Origin: DATFYI01 sp035315125
GTDB lineage: Bacteria; Chloroflexota; Anaerolineae; Anaerolineales; Anaerolineaceae
Assembly (NCBI GenBank): GCA_035315125.1
Contig: DATFYI010000110.1
Location: 1 to 14,039, forward strand
DNA: 14,039 nt
Direction of reading: 5' to 3'
Part shown: positions 7,236 to 12,909 of the stretch, piece by piece
Layout of the letters: each line of letters begins with the position of its first letter
Position numbering within the stretch: the stretch's first letter is position 1
Position numbers and translations under genes: made by a program
The notes under the pieces: generated by a model
What the model was told of the DNA's origin: nothing
Databases searched by the model: none
The model's input: the letters and a program-made list of their open reading frames with translations, nothing else

Positions 7236-8159
7236 CTACCTGCTCAAAAAATCGAGCACTTCCTGGCGGGTTGGTAGGGAGGTTTGCGCCCCCAGGCGGG
7301 TGACGGTCAGCGCCCCGGCTGCATTGGCAAACCGCAGCGCCTCGGGCAGAGAGGCGCCCTGACTGAGCGAAACCGTCAGACCCCCGATAAAAGCATCGCC
7401 GGCAGCAGTGCTGTCGACCACTTCGACCGGGTGCGCTGGCAGATGGTATACCTGACCATCCGAGACTGCCACCAGACCCTGCCCGCCCAGGGTCAGGATG
7501 ACCCTGGCAGCGCCCATTTTTTGCAGCAGGCGGGCAGCCGCTTCTGCGATGGCCGGGTCATCTACTTTCAAGCCGCAGATCTGCTCGGCCTCATGTTCGT
7601 TCAACACCAAGTAAGTCAGCTTTTGCAGCAGCCCGTCCGGTAGCTCATAGGGCGGCGACGGGTTGAGCAGAACGGACAGCCCCCGCCGGTATGCCAGCTC
7701 AGCCGCGTAGGTCACCACCTGCGGGTCAATCTCAAATTGCATCAACAAAAGGGACGCGTCGTGCGCGGCATCCAATGCTGTATTCACGTCTTCACGATTA
7801 ACCCGGCCGTTAGCGCCGGGGACGACCAGGATGCGGTTCTCGCCACTTTCCTCTACAACAATTAATGCTACCCCACTGCTTACTCCCTGCTCCTGGCGTA
7901 GAAACTGGGTGTCGACGCCGTTATTTGCCAGGTTCTGACGCATCTGCTCGCCAAATCCGTCATCGCCTACACGGCCTACCATGACTGCCCTTCCGCCTAA
8001 CCGGCTGACCGCCATGGCCTGATTTGCGCCCTTACCACCCGGGATGGTATAAAAGGCCTGGCCTGGCAGAGTTTCACCGCCGACGGGTGCGCGCCGGGCG
8101 CGTACCACCAGGTCCATATTCAGGCTGCCCAATACAACAATCATCTTTTCATCTGCCAT
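7236..8159 (-). CDS. rbsK: Ribokinase (PfkB-family carbohydrate kinase)
   Basis: This enzyme phosphorylates ribose to ribose 5-phosphate with ATP in the cytoplasm, or acts on a related sugar or nucleoside. The protein is 307 residues, normal for RbsK. It opens with IVVLGSLNMDLVV and contains the substrate loop TIPGGKGANQAMAVSRLGG, the PfkB signature 1 region typical of ribokinases. VILTLGGQG and the signature 2 segment DSTAAGDAFIGG follow; its Asp in GDAF is the catalytic base. The start is ATG at 8159-8157, with AGGA seven bases upstream. A TTG at 8201 would add 14 residues without a domain match and is rejected. No ribose transporter or LacI-type regulator is in the window, so the substrate assignment rests on the motif pattern alone. 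The lipoprotein gene follows after 18 bases. Confidence 0.88.
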   Translation of the reverse strand: MADEKMIVVLGSLNMDLVVRARRAPVGGETLPGQAFYTIPGGKGANQAMAVSRLGGRAVMVGRVGDDGFGEQMRQNLANNGVDTQFLRQEQGVSSGVALIVVEESGENRILVVPGANGRVNREDVNTALDAAHDASLLLMQFEIDPQVVTYAAELAYRRGLSVLLNPSPPYELPDGLLQKLTYLVLNEHEAEQICGLKVDDPAIAEAAARLLQKMGAARVILTLGGQGLVAVSDGQVYHLPAHPVEVVDSTAAGDAFIGGLTVSLSQGASLPEALRFANAAGALTVTRLGAQTSLPTRQEVLDFLSR

Positions 8160-8361
8160 GGATTTTTCCTGCCATGAGCCTGAGAGATCTGGTTTGAACA
8201 ATTCTATTGTATCTCAGCACAGTTCATCCAATCAGTGGCAAATTCCGATCATTTGTCCTTTACTTGGCCTGGGCCTCAAATTTCATTACTTTTTTACCAA
8301 TAGGCTCTTTTTTCTACCAGCTTTTCTTAATGTCTGCTAAATCAGGTTCAAACCGGCTGCC

Positions 8362-8375
8362 AAATGGGGTCAGGT
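8362..8375 (+). repeat. GGGGTCAGGTC motif, possible mobile-element remnant
   Basis: AAATGGGGTCAGGTC-type sequence is a recurrent motif next to REP-associated or IS200-like transposase genes in many bacteria. No transposase or second copy is visible, so this would be a short remnant. Recognition is by memory of the motif, not by a search. Confidence 0.25.
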
Positions 8376-8410
8376 CAAATAAAATCGGACACAAGACAAA
8401 TTATTCGAAA

Positions 8411-8442
8411 GCAGGTTATATTAATCGGAGGCAGGTTATATT
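8411..8442 (+). repeat. Two direct copies of GCAGGTTATATT, 20-base period
   Basis: Copies at 8411-8422 and 8431-8442 are identical over 12 bases and separated by AATCGGAG. They directly abut the 8444-8469 inverted repeat. This could be a duplicated binding site or part of a decayed element. Confidence 0.5.
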
Positions 8443-8443
8443 T

Positions 8444-8469
8444 CCCCCATTTTCAAGAGAAAATGGGGG
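8444..8469. repeat. 11-base perfect inverted repeat (strong hairpin), possible terminator or palindromic element
   Basis: CCCCCATTTTC (8444-8454), loop AAGA, GAAAATGGGGG (8459-8469). It lies 11 bases past the TGA of the minus-strand membrane protein gene, so it may stabilise or end that transcript. The stem is followed on that strand by AAATATAACC rather than a U-tract, so a classical intrinsic terminator is not shown. A G-run (GGGGGG, 8475-8480) between stop and stem repeats the end of the arm, as in short palindromic repeat units. Confidence 0.6.
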
Positions 8470-8480
8470 ACAAAGGGGGG

Positions 8481-9605
8481 TCATTGGCTGTCCTGGTACT
8501 CTTCCAACATCCGCTCGACTCGCACAGGAGATCTTCGTCCACGCAGCCGCACCAACAATGAAACTGCCAGAGCGAAAAAAATACCTGCTGCAAAAGCTAT
8601 TGCGATATCCAATTGGGTGGGCAGTATCAGATCGATTTCTTGATCCTGCGAGAGCGCAATCGGAGTATAGGACGAGATACCGGAGACACCCGTCACCTGG
8701 ATATGGTAATTACCCTGCTCCAGTGAATTGATTGTGACATCCTTACTGCCGCTGAAGGGGATCGTTTCCAATTCACCGTTGGGATATTCCAGGGCCACGC
8801 CATTCCCGATCCGGTTTTGAAAGAGCGCATCCCGGGCAGTAATGTGCATCGAAAAGAGCTGCAAAGTGACCAGCCAGGTATCGCCGGGAGTGGCTAAATA
8901 AACCTGATCCGCTTGATTGAATACAATCACCCCATCCACCAGCACACTGCCTATAGAATATTGGATATCGGCTGGCTCGAGCGCATTGGCCTGGCGATCG
9001 ATCACACTGGCTAAAAACCAGCGCTGCTGCCCATCCGGCAATGAATAAGTATCTCCCAGCGAGCTTTGCATACTGATCAAACTCAAGCGGGTTGGATCAA
9101 CCGGACTGCCGTTGGTATCCGTGAAATTCATGCCAACTTTATCATAAACGTTGAATCCAACCTGGAGTATTTGATTATTTGCGATGTTGATGCTGCGTTG
9201 ATCCGTCTTCGTCCCATCCGACCAACAATTGAATTCATAACGGGATTTATCGGTATTGGCCGGTGCTGTATCCACAGCCAAAGTGTAATTCTGGCCGAGA
9301 TTCAGAGGGAGTGTAACGATACCATCCTGGTCTGAGGTATACGATGATTCACCTAATTTGAAATTGATGCCAGCCGTCGCCGGAATTGCCTGTATTTCCA
9401 GCAAACCGGTCTGGCTGGCTTGAACTGCCATTGGCCTGCCTGCCGTCCAGATTGAATTCCCCACCGCCGGAAAATTCATCAGAGACAATCCCGGAGGCTG
9501 ACCCGTCCTGGCTTCAACGCGTTGCGCAGGTAAAAGCAAGGTGAACCAAATCACCAAAATGACCACCAGCAGGATTATAAGTATTTTCAAAATGTTCTTT
9601 TTCAT
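8481..9605 (-). CDS. Extracytoplasmic beta-rich protein with N- and C-terminal membrane segments, function unknown
   Basis: I do not recognise this family. The 374-residue product has a Lys-led N-terminal hydrophobic helix (about residues 4-25, ending LLLPAQRVEA; signal peptide or anchor) and a second helix near the C-terminus (about 332-352), followed by Arg-rich RLRGRRSPVRVER and a short acidic cytoplasmic tail. The roughly 300 residues between look like two to four beta-sandwich modules. One near residues 66-145 has the run SYTSDQDGIVTLPLNLGQNY and FNCWSDG, resembling carboxypeptidase-regulatory/PEGA-like surface modules. A surface-display or stalk role fits, but this is inference. The start is ATG at 9605-9603, set by a near-perfect AGGAGG six bases upstream; the TTG 15 bases earlier overlaps that site and is rejected. 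Cys127, in the FNCWSDG motif, is the only Cys. Confidence 0.7.
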   Translation of the reverse strand: MKKNILKILIILLVVILVIWFTLLLPAQRVEARTGQPPGLSLMNFPAVGNSIWTAGRPMAVQASQTGLLEIQAIPATAGINFKLGESSYTSDQDGIVTLPLNLGQNYTLAVDTAPANTDKSRYEFNCWSDGTKTDQRSINIANNQILQVGFNVYDKVGMNFTDTNGSPVDPTRLSLISMQSSLGDTYSLPDGQQRWFLASVIDRQANALEPADIQYSIGSVLVDGVIVFNQADQVYLATPGDTWLVTLQLFSMHITARDALFQNRIGNGVALEYPNGELETIPFSGSKDVTINSLEQGNYHIQVTGVSGISSYTPIALSQDQEIDLILPTQLDIAIAFAAGIFFALAVSLLVRLRGRRSPVRVERMLEEYQDSQ

Positions 9606-9611
9606 GGAGCG

Positions 9612-9641
9612 CCTCCTCAAGATCTTACAAAAAATCTTGAG
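9612..9641 (-). promoter_or_regulatory. Strong ribosome binding site abutting a leader hairpin
   Basis: AGGAGG (9617-9612) is the ribosome site of the double-anchored protein. Immediately upstream CTCAAGAT (9641-9634) can pair with ATCTTGAG (9623-9616) over a 10-base loop with a T-run, and the 3' arm shares two bases with AGGAGG. A second GAGGAG followed by TTTTTT lies just before (9657-9646). Folding could modulate ribosome access, but stems of this length also occur by chance. Confidence 0.4.
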
Positions 9642-9809
9642 AGAAAAAACTCCTCAGGGCAGCGGAAAAGCGCTTATTAACCTAAGGTCACCCGGCAGGA
9701 AAAGGACACTGTCCGTGGAGCGCCGATATGTATTTGTAAATAGTGCCAGATTCTAACGATAAGCTGGTTGTGTTTTTTGACATACTCCGCTAAAGCAAAC
9801 CGATTATTG

Positions 9810-10172
9810 TTACTTCATTAAAATATCATTAATGTGAGCCAGGATCTGACCAGGATCGACCGGTTTAATCAGGTAATCCTGAGTGCAGCCCTGTTTAATC
9901 CCGGCGAATACGGTAGTTTCATTGGCCGCCAAAACCAAGATGGGGATCTGCGGAAAGGTATCACGTATTTTAGCAATCTGGTCGAGCGCAAAGTGGTTTG
10001 AATTGTGCAGGCTAAGCACAATCAGGCTGTAATCCGAAAACTCAAACAGGCAGGGGGCATCCGAGCAATTTTGTAGAGTCCTGACTGTATATCCTGCGGC
10101 TTGAAGCACCAACTGCAGCGATTGTCTTAAATTGTATTCGTCCTCAATGACTAAAATAGACGGTGTCAACAT
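9810..10172 (-). CDS. Stand-alone receiver-domain protein lacking the phosphorylation Asp (pseudo-receiver)
   Basis: The 120-residue product is a single CheY-like fold with no output domain. SILVIEDEYNLRQSL supplies the acidic cluster (Glu10, Asp11, Glu12), and the last part ends GCTQDYLIKPV with the conserved Lys103 and cis-Pro. The usual phosphorylated Asp at the end of strand 3 is Ser54 (LIVLSLHNSN), and the conserved Thr/Ser of strand 4 is Ala82 (PILVLAANE). Normal aspartyl phosphorylation is therefore not possible; family knowledge suggests a constitutive or ligand/partner-controlled receiver. The start is ATG at 10172-10170. A GTG at 10181 with GGGG eight bases upstream is a real alternative and would add three residues. 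Its neighbours are an HprK-like protein upstream and a surface protein downstream, both on the same strand. It could interact with the response regulator at 11825-12628, which has a complete active site; that link is inferred. Confidence 0.85.
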   Translation of the reverse strand: MLTPSILVIEDEYNLRQSLQLVLQAAGYTVRTLQNCSDAPCLFEFSDYSLIVLSLHNSNHFALDQIAKIRDTFPQIPILVLAANETTVFAGIKQGCTQDYLIKPVDPGQILAHINDILMK

Positions 10173-10201
10173 GGAAACCACAAACCATACCCCGTAGATA
10201 G

Positions 10202-10256
10202 AATTTCCTCAAAATCATTATAGCCGTCTATTTCACCGACAACATTTGAGAAAATT
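10202..10256 (-). promoter_or_regulatory. Candidate promoter bracketed by an imperfect inverted repeat
   Basis: On the minus strand a perfect TATAAT lies at 10222-10217, about 45 bases before the pseudo-receiver start; a TTGTCG at 10242-10237 is only 14 bases upstream of it, which is short. Arms AATTTCCTCAAAA (10202-10214) and ATTTGAGAAAATT (10244-10256) are complementary at 11 of 13 positions and enclose these elements symmetrically, as paired operator sites might. Confidence 0.35.
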
Positions 10257-10342
10257 TGGATTCTTATATCTGAATATTAATAATTGTCTAAAACAAAGAA
10301 AAAAAGCTTCTTGATATCCAGGTCCGTGACCGCCAGGGATTA

Positions 10343-10384
10343 AAACAGTTTTCCCTCTCTATGGTTCAATAGAAAGGGCTGTTT
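10343..10384 (-). terminator. Putative terminator of the HprK-like gene
   Basis: Downstream of the stop at 10409 the minus-strand RNA can form CCCT-x-TCTAT / ATAGA-x-AGGG (10378-10353) with a six-base loop. This is extended by AAACAG/CTGTTT (10384-10379 and 10348-10343) across a four-A bulge. The outer 3' arm ends in a short T-run (CTGTTTTAAT). The form is that of an imperfect intrinsic terminator. Confidence 0.5.
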
Positions 10385-10408
10385 ATTGATTTCTGTAATA
10401 GAAGAAGC

Positions 10409-11557
10409 TCAGAAAGCCGGCTTTTTTTCGATCGGGCTTATGGATACGGCTGGGACCGCATCATAACCAGGTTCTTCAACCGGGATCAATTCCTTTGGCG
10501 CAATCTCATTGACAAATAACGGAATCCGCCGCCACCATTCCAGATGACTGCTGCGGATCAAGTTAGCTGGTAGCCCTGAAAGCGCTTTGCGGATGATGGT
10601 ATGCTCGACCGGCCGCAGGTCCTTGCCATTTGCCAGGTAGAGAAACTCTTTAATCGCCCCGTAAGGTGGAAATCCGTAAGCGTCTTCACAATTTTTTAAC
10701 AGGATCTCGATTGCTTCGGAACTCTCCAACATGACGTCCTGGTCTTCGCCCCGCTCGATAATGAAAAGCCCGGCTAACTTTGCCTTGTTGGTCATCTTCA
10801 CACCCGGGATCAGTCGCTGGATTGAATATTTTGGCGGCGGGATCAGCAATTGCACCAGTCCATTCACCGTTGCCATTGGCAGTTTGGTCTTACCCAGGAA
10901 AAAGGCTATTTGCCGTCCTTCACGCGAATGGATGCGGCTTTGAAAAAACAAGGCCAGATTCTCCTGCCAGGTCAGCACGGCCGGGTCGACGGCTTGTAAG
11001 GTGTGTTGGCTGATGGTTAAAGGTTTGGGAAATGTCAGGGCGTACCCATCCGCAGAGACCAGAGTCATATCATCCGATAAGAAAGATGCATTATCGATTG
11101 TGCTGCGCTGGTGGCTGAGGATCTTCAAAAGTGTGGTGGTCTTACCTGTGTCCGTACGAGCGGTGATCATATAGGCTCTATCACCAAACGCAACGGTTGC
11201 CCCATGTACCAGAGCATAACCGCGTTCCACAAACGCCCAACGCAACACCGGCTCGACTACGTTCGTATAAAGCACATGCGGTGAAATTCGCAACAGATGC
11301 GATACCAAAATGCTGATCTTTTTTTCAATATCAATTTCTATTTCAAAGCCCAAATGCAAGAATAATTCTTTATAAAAATGATAGCGTTCAGCAGGCCTTC
11401 TCGCAGTAGCCGGTCTTGCTTTTGGTTTGCCCACACGTATCTGAATAGTTGCTTTTCCTGTAAATTTCGGGACACGGAACATCTCTAATTCAGGTAAAAG
11501 TACAGTCGAGTCAATGGTCAGAATTTGGTGCAGCCCATAATAATATATTTCCGACAT
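10409..11557 (-). CDS. HprK-like P-loop protein (HPr kinase/phosphorylase C-terminal-like superfamily)
   Basis: Residues 1-110 are a variable N-terminal region. From about 111 the protein reads ERGYALVHGATVAFGDR, then a Walker A loop MITARTDTGKTTT (130-142), then SFLSDDMTLVS (158-168) with an Asp pair in the position of the HprK-type acidic motif. This arrangement (G-x-LVHGA, strand, P-loop, DD) is that of HprK-like ATP-binding proteins, many of which are not true HPr kinases and occur beside peptide-modification or signalling genes. The loop lacks the second Gly of the usual GxSGxGKS (here ARTDTGKT), and no HprK signature for HPr binding is seen. Residues after about 315 (LRPVEHTII, SSHLEWWRRIPLFV) match nothing I know. 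No HPr or PqqD-like partner is nearby. The start is ATG at 11557-11555 with AGGAG seven bases upstream. The C-terminal 30 residues are probably disordered. Confidence 0.7.
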   Translation of the reverse strand: MSEIYYYGLHQILTIDSTVLLPELEMFRVPKFTGKATIQIRVGKPKARPATARRPAERYHFYKELFLHLGFEIEIDIEKKISILVSHLLRISPHVLYTNVVEPVLRWAFVERGYALVHGATVAFGDRAYMITARTDTGKTTTLLKILSHQRSTIDNASFLSDDMTLVSADGYALTFPKPLTISQHTLQAVDPAVLTWQENLALFFQSRIHSREGRQIAFFLGKTKLPMATVNGLVQLLIPPPKYSIQRLIPGVKMTNKAKLAGLFIIERGEDQDVMLESSEAIEILLKNCEDAYGFPPYGAIKEFLYLANGKDLRPVEHTIIRKALSGLPANLIRSSHLEWWRRIPLFVNEIAPKELIPVEEPGYDAVPAVSISPIEKKPAF

Positions 11558-11582
11558 CCAGTGTCTCCTAAGTTTTCGGATT

Positions 11583-11602
11583 TAGGCAGCCAACTTTGCC
11601 TA
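11583..11602 (-). other. Small leader hairpin before the HprK-like gene
   Basis: TAGGCA (11602-11597) and TGCCTA (11588-11583) pair around an eight-base loop, 25 bases before the start codon and just upstream of its ribosome site. No known riboswitch is supported. A candidate promoter further up (TTGTAC, 17 bases, TATCAA at about 11674-11646) is weak. Confidence 0.25.
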
Positions 11603-11718
11603 CCAACGCTCGGCTCAGCTTTATTCCGTTTTACAGCATCTAGTTGATAAGGTGCCTGAAATATTCGTACAAGCGGAGTCTGTCTTTTCTCTACCTAACC
11701 CAGCAAACAGGTAAACCT

Positions 11719-11738
11719 ATGTGGGTCAATCCCCACAT
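11719..11738. other. 7-base inverted repeat in the gap between response regulator and HprK-like gene
   Basis: ATGTGGG and CCCACAT enclose TCAATC. It lies 86 bases past the response-regulator stop. There is no U-tract after the stem in the minus direction, so a terminator role is doubtful; it may be a binding site. The remaining bases of the 267-base gap 11558-11824 show nothing I can name. Confidence 0.3.
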
Positions 11739-11824
11739 TGCAACAAAAAAGGCTTGGCTATTTTATCACCACATCATCTTAGTTACAATTGGATTATAAG
11801 AATTTACTAATGATATTGCCTGGC

Positions 11825-12628
11825 TCATGCAACCAATCGGTATCCAACATTGCGAACTGTAATGATCAATTGCGGGCAGCCGGGGTCGATTTCCAGGGCT
11901 GCACGCAGCTCGTGAACCTGCCAGCGCACAATATCACGCGCCTCAGAGCGTGAGGTTTCAAATCCTTGCGATTCTCGGACGAGATTCTCAAAAGTAACTA
12001 CTTCAGGTGAATGGCGAGCCAGGGTGACCAGATAATCAAAAGTGGTAGGCGGAAGGGGCACATATTGGTGACAAAGTAAGGCATGCCTGGTGTGCAAATC
12101 CATCGTCAACTGGCCACAAATAAAAAAACGATCGGGGTCACTAGTGCTGGGCACAGGCTCAGGAAAATTAGGCCCCGCTTTTTCATTTTCGATCTGAGTC
12201 ATTTCATCTAATAAGCTCTGAATTTGATTGGCAATTTCTTTACGCCGCTTGGGTTGCTGCTGTTCGGCTAAAATCTCGTCGATACGCTCCAGCAATTCAG
12301 CAGGTTCGATCGGTTTTAATAAATAATCCCGCGCTCCTTTTCGTACAGCATCAATAGCAGTCTCGAGTGATGCATGAGCTGTCAATACGATCACCGGTGT
12401 ATTCCGGTCAATTTCACGAATTCTGCCAAGTAAATCCATACCATTCATATCCGGCAGTTTGATATCCAGAAAAATCAGATCGAAAACTGTGTTTTGTAAT
12501 AACTGAATAGCGGCTTCCCCATTATCCGCAACATCAACTTTATTTCCCACTCCGGTTAAAATAAGCGCCAGGCTGTGAAGTAAATTGGGTTCATCATCGA
12601 TTAATAACATGTGGGCCGGTTGAGCCAT
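11825..12628 (-). CDS. Response regulator with NtrC-like receiver and OmpR/PhoB-type winged-helix output
   Basis: This is a cytoplasmic DNA-binding response regulator of 267 residues. The receiver (about 6-122) is complete: LLIDDEPN (Asp11, Asp12), phosphorylatable Asp55 in DLIFLDIKLPDMNG, Thr83 in VIVLTAHA and Lys105 in DYLLKPIEP. The segment THAS/ETAIDAVRKGARDYLLKP resembles NtrC-class receivers. A polar linker of about 45 residues (KRRKEIANQIQSLLDEMTQI, probably helical) leads to a winged helix (about 165-267) with PLPPTTFDYLVTL, the recognition-helix region RDIVRWQVHELRAALE and the terminal wing ITVRNVGYRLV. No histidine kinase is in the window. The start is ATG at 12628-12626, with a weak AGGT ten bases upstream. 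A TTG at 12700 would add 24 residues that lie inside an inverted repeat and match no domain. The protein may control its own gene through that repeat (inference). Confidence 0.9.
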   Translation of the reverse strand: MAQPAHMLLIDDEPNLLHSLALILTGVGNKVDVADNGEAAIQLLQNTVFDLIFLDIKLPDMNGMDLLGRIREIDRNTPVIVLTAHASLETAIDAVRKGARDYLLKPIEPAELLERIDEILAEQQQPKRRKEIANQIQSLLDEMTQIENEKAGPNFPEPVPSTSDPDRFFICGQLTMDLHTRHALLCHQYVPLPPTTFDYLVTLARHSPEVVTFENLVRESQGFETSRSEARDIVRWQVHELRAALEIDPGCPQLIITVRNVGYRLVA

Positions 12629-12670
12629 GTATTTCTTTACCTTTGCCGTATTGTTAAATAAACAACTCCG

Positions 12671-12702
12671 TGTATATTGGTGCTTGCTGAGCAGCACCAA
12701 TA
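12671..12702 (-). promoter_or_regulatory. Promoter-operator candidate: 10-base perfect inverted repeat before the response regulator gene
   Basis: TATTGGTGCT (12675-12684) and AGCACCAATA (12693-12702) are perfectly complementary around an eight-base spacer. On the minus strand TTGGTG (12700-12695) and TATACA (12676-12671) are 18 bases apart, a plausible -35/-10 pair, so the repeat would fill the space between the promoter elements. The start codon would then be about 35 bases downstream of transcription start. As RNA it would instead be a leader stem-loop if transcription starts further up. Confidence 0.5.
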
Positions 12703-12839
12703 AGCCATGAAAGAGCGGGCGGATTAACCTTTTTTATCAAATTTAACCAAAATCTTATTTATTTTTCATTATTGTACAACTAAATTGAAGGTAATGGAGA
12801 TGATGTTAATCAAAATTCGTGCAGGTAGAATGAATAATT

Positions 12840-12874
12840 AAAAATAGCTTACCCTCGAAAACCGGGGGCAGGGT
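12840..12874 (-). terminator. Putative intrinsic terminator of the HtrA-like gene
   Basis: On the minus strand, about 36 bases after the stop at 12910, ACCCT (12874-12870) pairs with AGGGT (12855-12851). An alternative inner pairing CCC-x-CG/CG-x-GGG is also possible. The stem is followed by AAGCTA and a run of five T (12844-12840). Confidence 0.45.
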
Positions 12875-12909
12875 TCAAATAATTTATTTTTTGGATAGAT
12901 ATTATTCTT

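Larger units (their letters stand above)
8160..8480. other. 321-base non-coding region with degenerate repeats
   Basis: It separates the ribokinase start from the stop of the membrane protein gene upstream on the same strand. It holds a GGGGTCAGGTC motif, a 12-base direct repeat with 20-base period and an 11-base perfect inverted repeat, each listed separately. The part nearest ribokinase has TACAAT on the minus strand but no well-spaced -35. Reading frames crossing it are not convincing genes: they lack ribosome sites and recognisable domains and run antisense into the neighbour. Confidence 0.6.

Noticed and set aside
7284..7643. Plus-strand reading frame of 119 codons inside ribokinase
   Set aside because: Antisense to conserved PfkB motifs; composition is that of a shadow frame.
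8207..8731. Plus-strand reading frame of 174 codons
   Set aside because: It runs from the non-coding gap into the antisense of a well-supported membrane protein gene, crosses a hairpin and repeats, and has no domain-like pattern.
9777..9804. Plus-strand TTGACA as a -35 element
   Set aside because: No acceptable -10 at 16-18 bases and no plus-strand gene downstream.
11550..11660. c-di-GMP-I (GEMM) riboswitch in the leader of the HprK-like gene
   Set aside because: GGCAAAG and CCTAAA resemble part of the GEMM core, but the second helix, the tetraloop receptor and the upstream ACAGG segment are missing. A simple TAGGCA/TGCCTA hairpin explains the resemblance.
11745..11750. T-run on the minus strand as terminator of the response regulator gene
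   Set aside because: No stable stem precedes it; the nearby ATGTGGG/CCCACAT hairpin is on the wrong side of the run.
12629..12700. TTG-initiated 24-residue N-terminal extension of the response regulator
   Set aside because: It lies across a perfect inverted repeat and a promoter-like pair, matches no domain, and the receiver begins properly at the ATG at 12628.
12724..12748. Two TTAACC copies as OmpR-type direct-repeat binding sites
   Set aside because: Their offset is 19 bases, not the 10-11 expected for tandem winged-helix sites, and the region is simply AT-rich.
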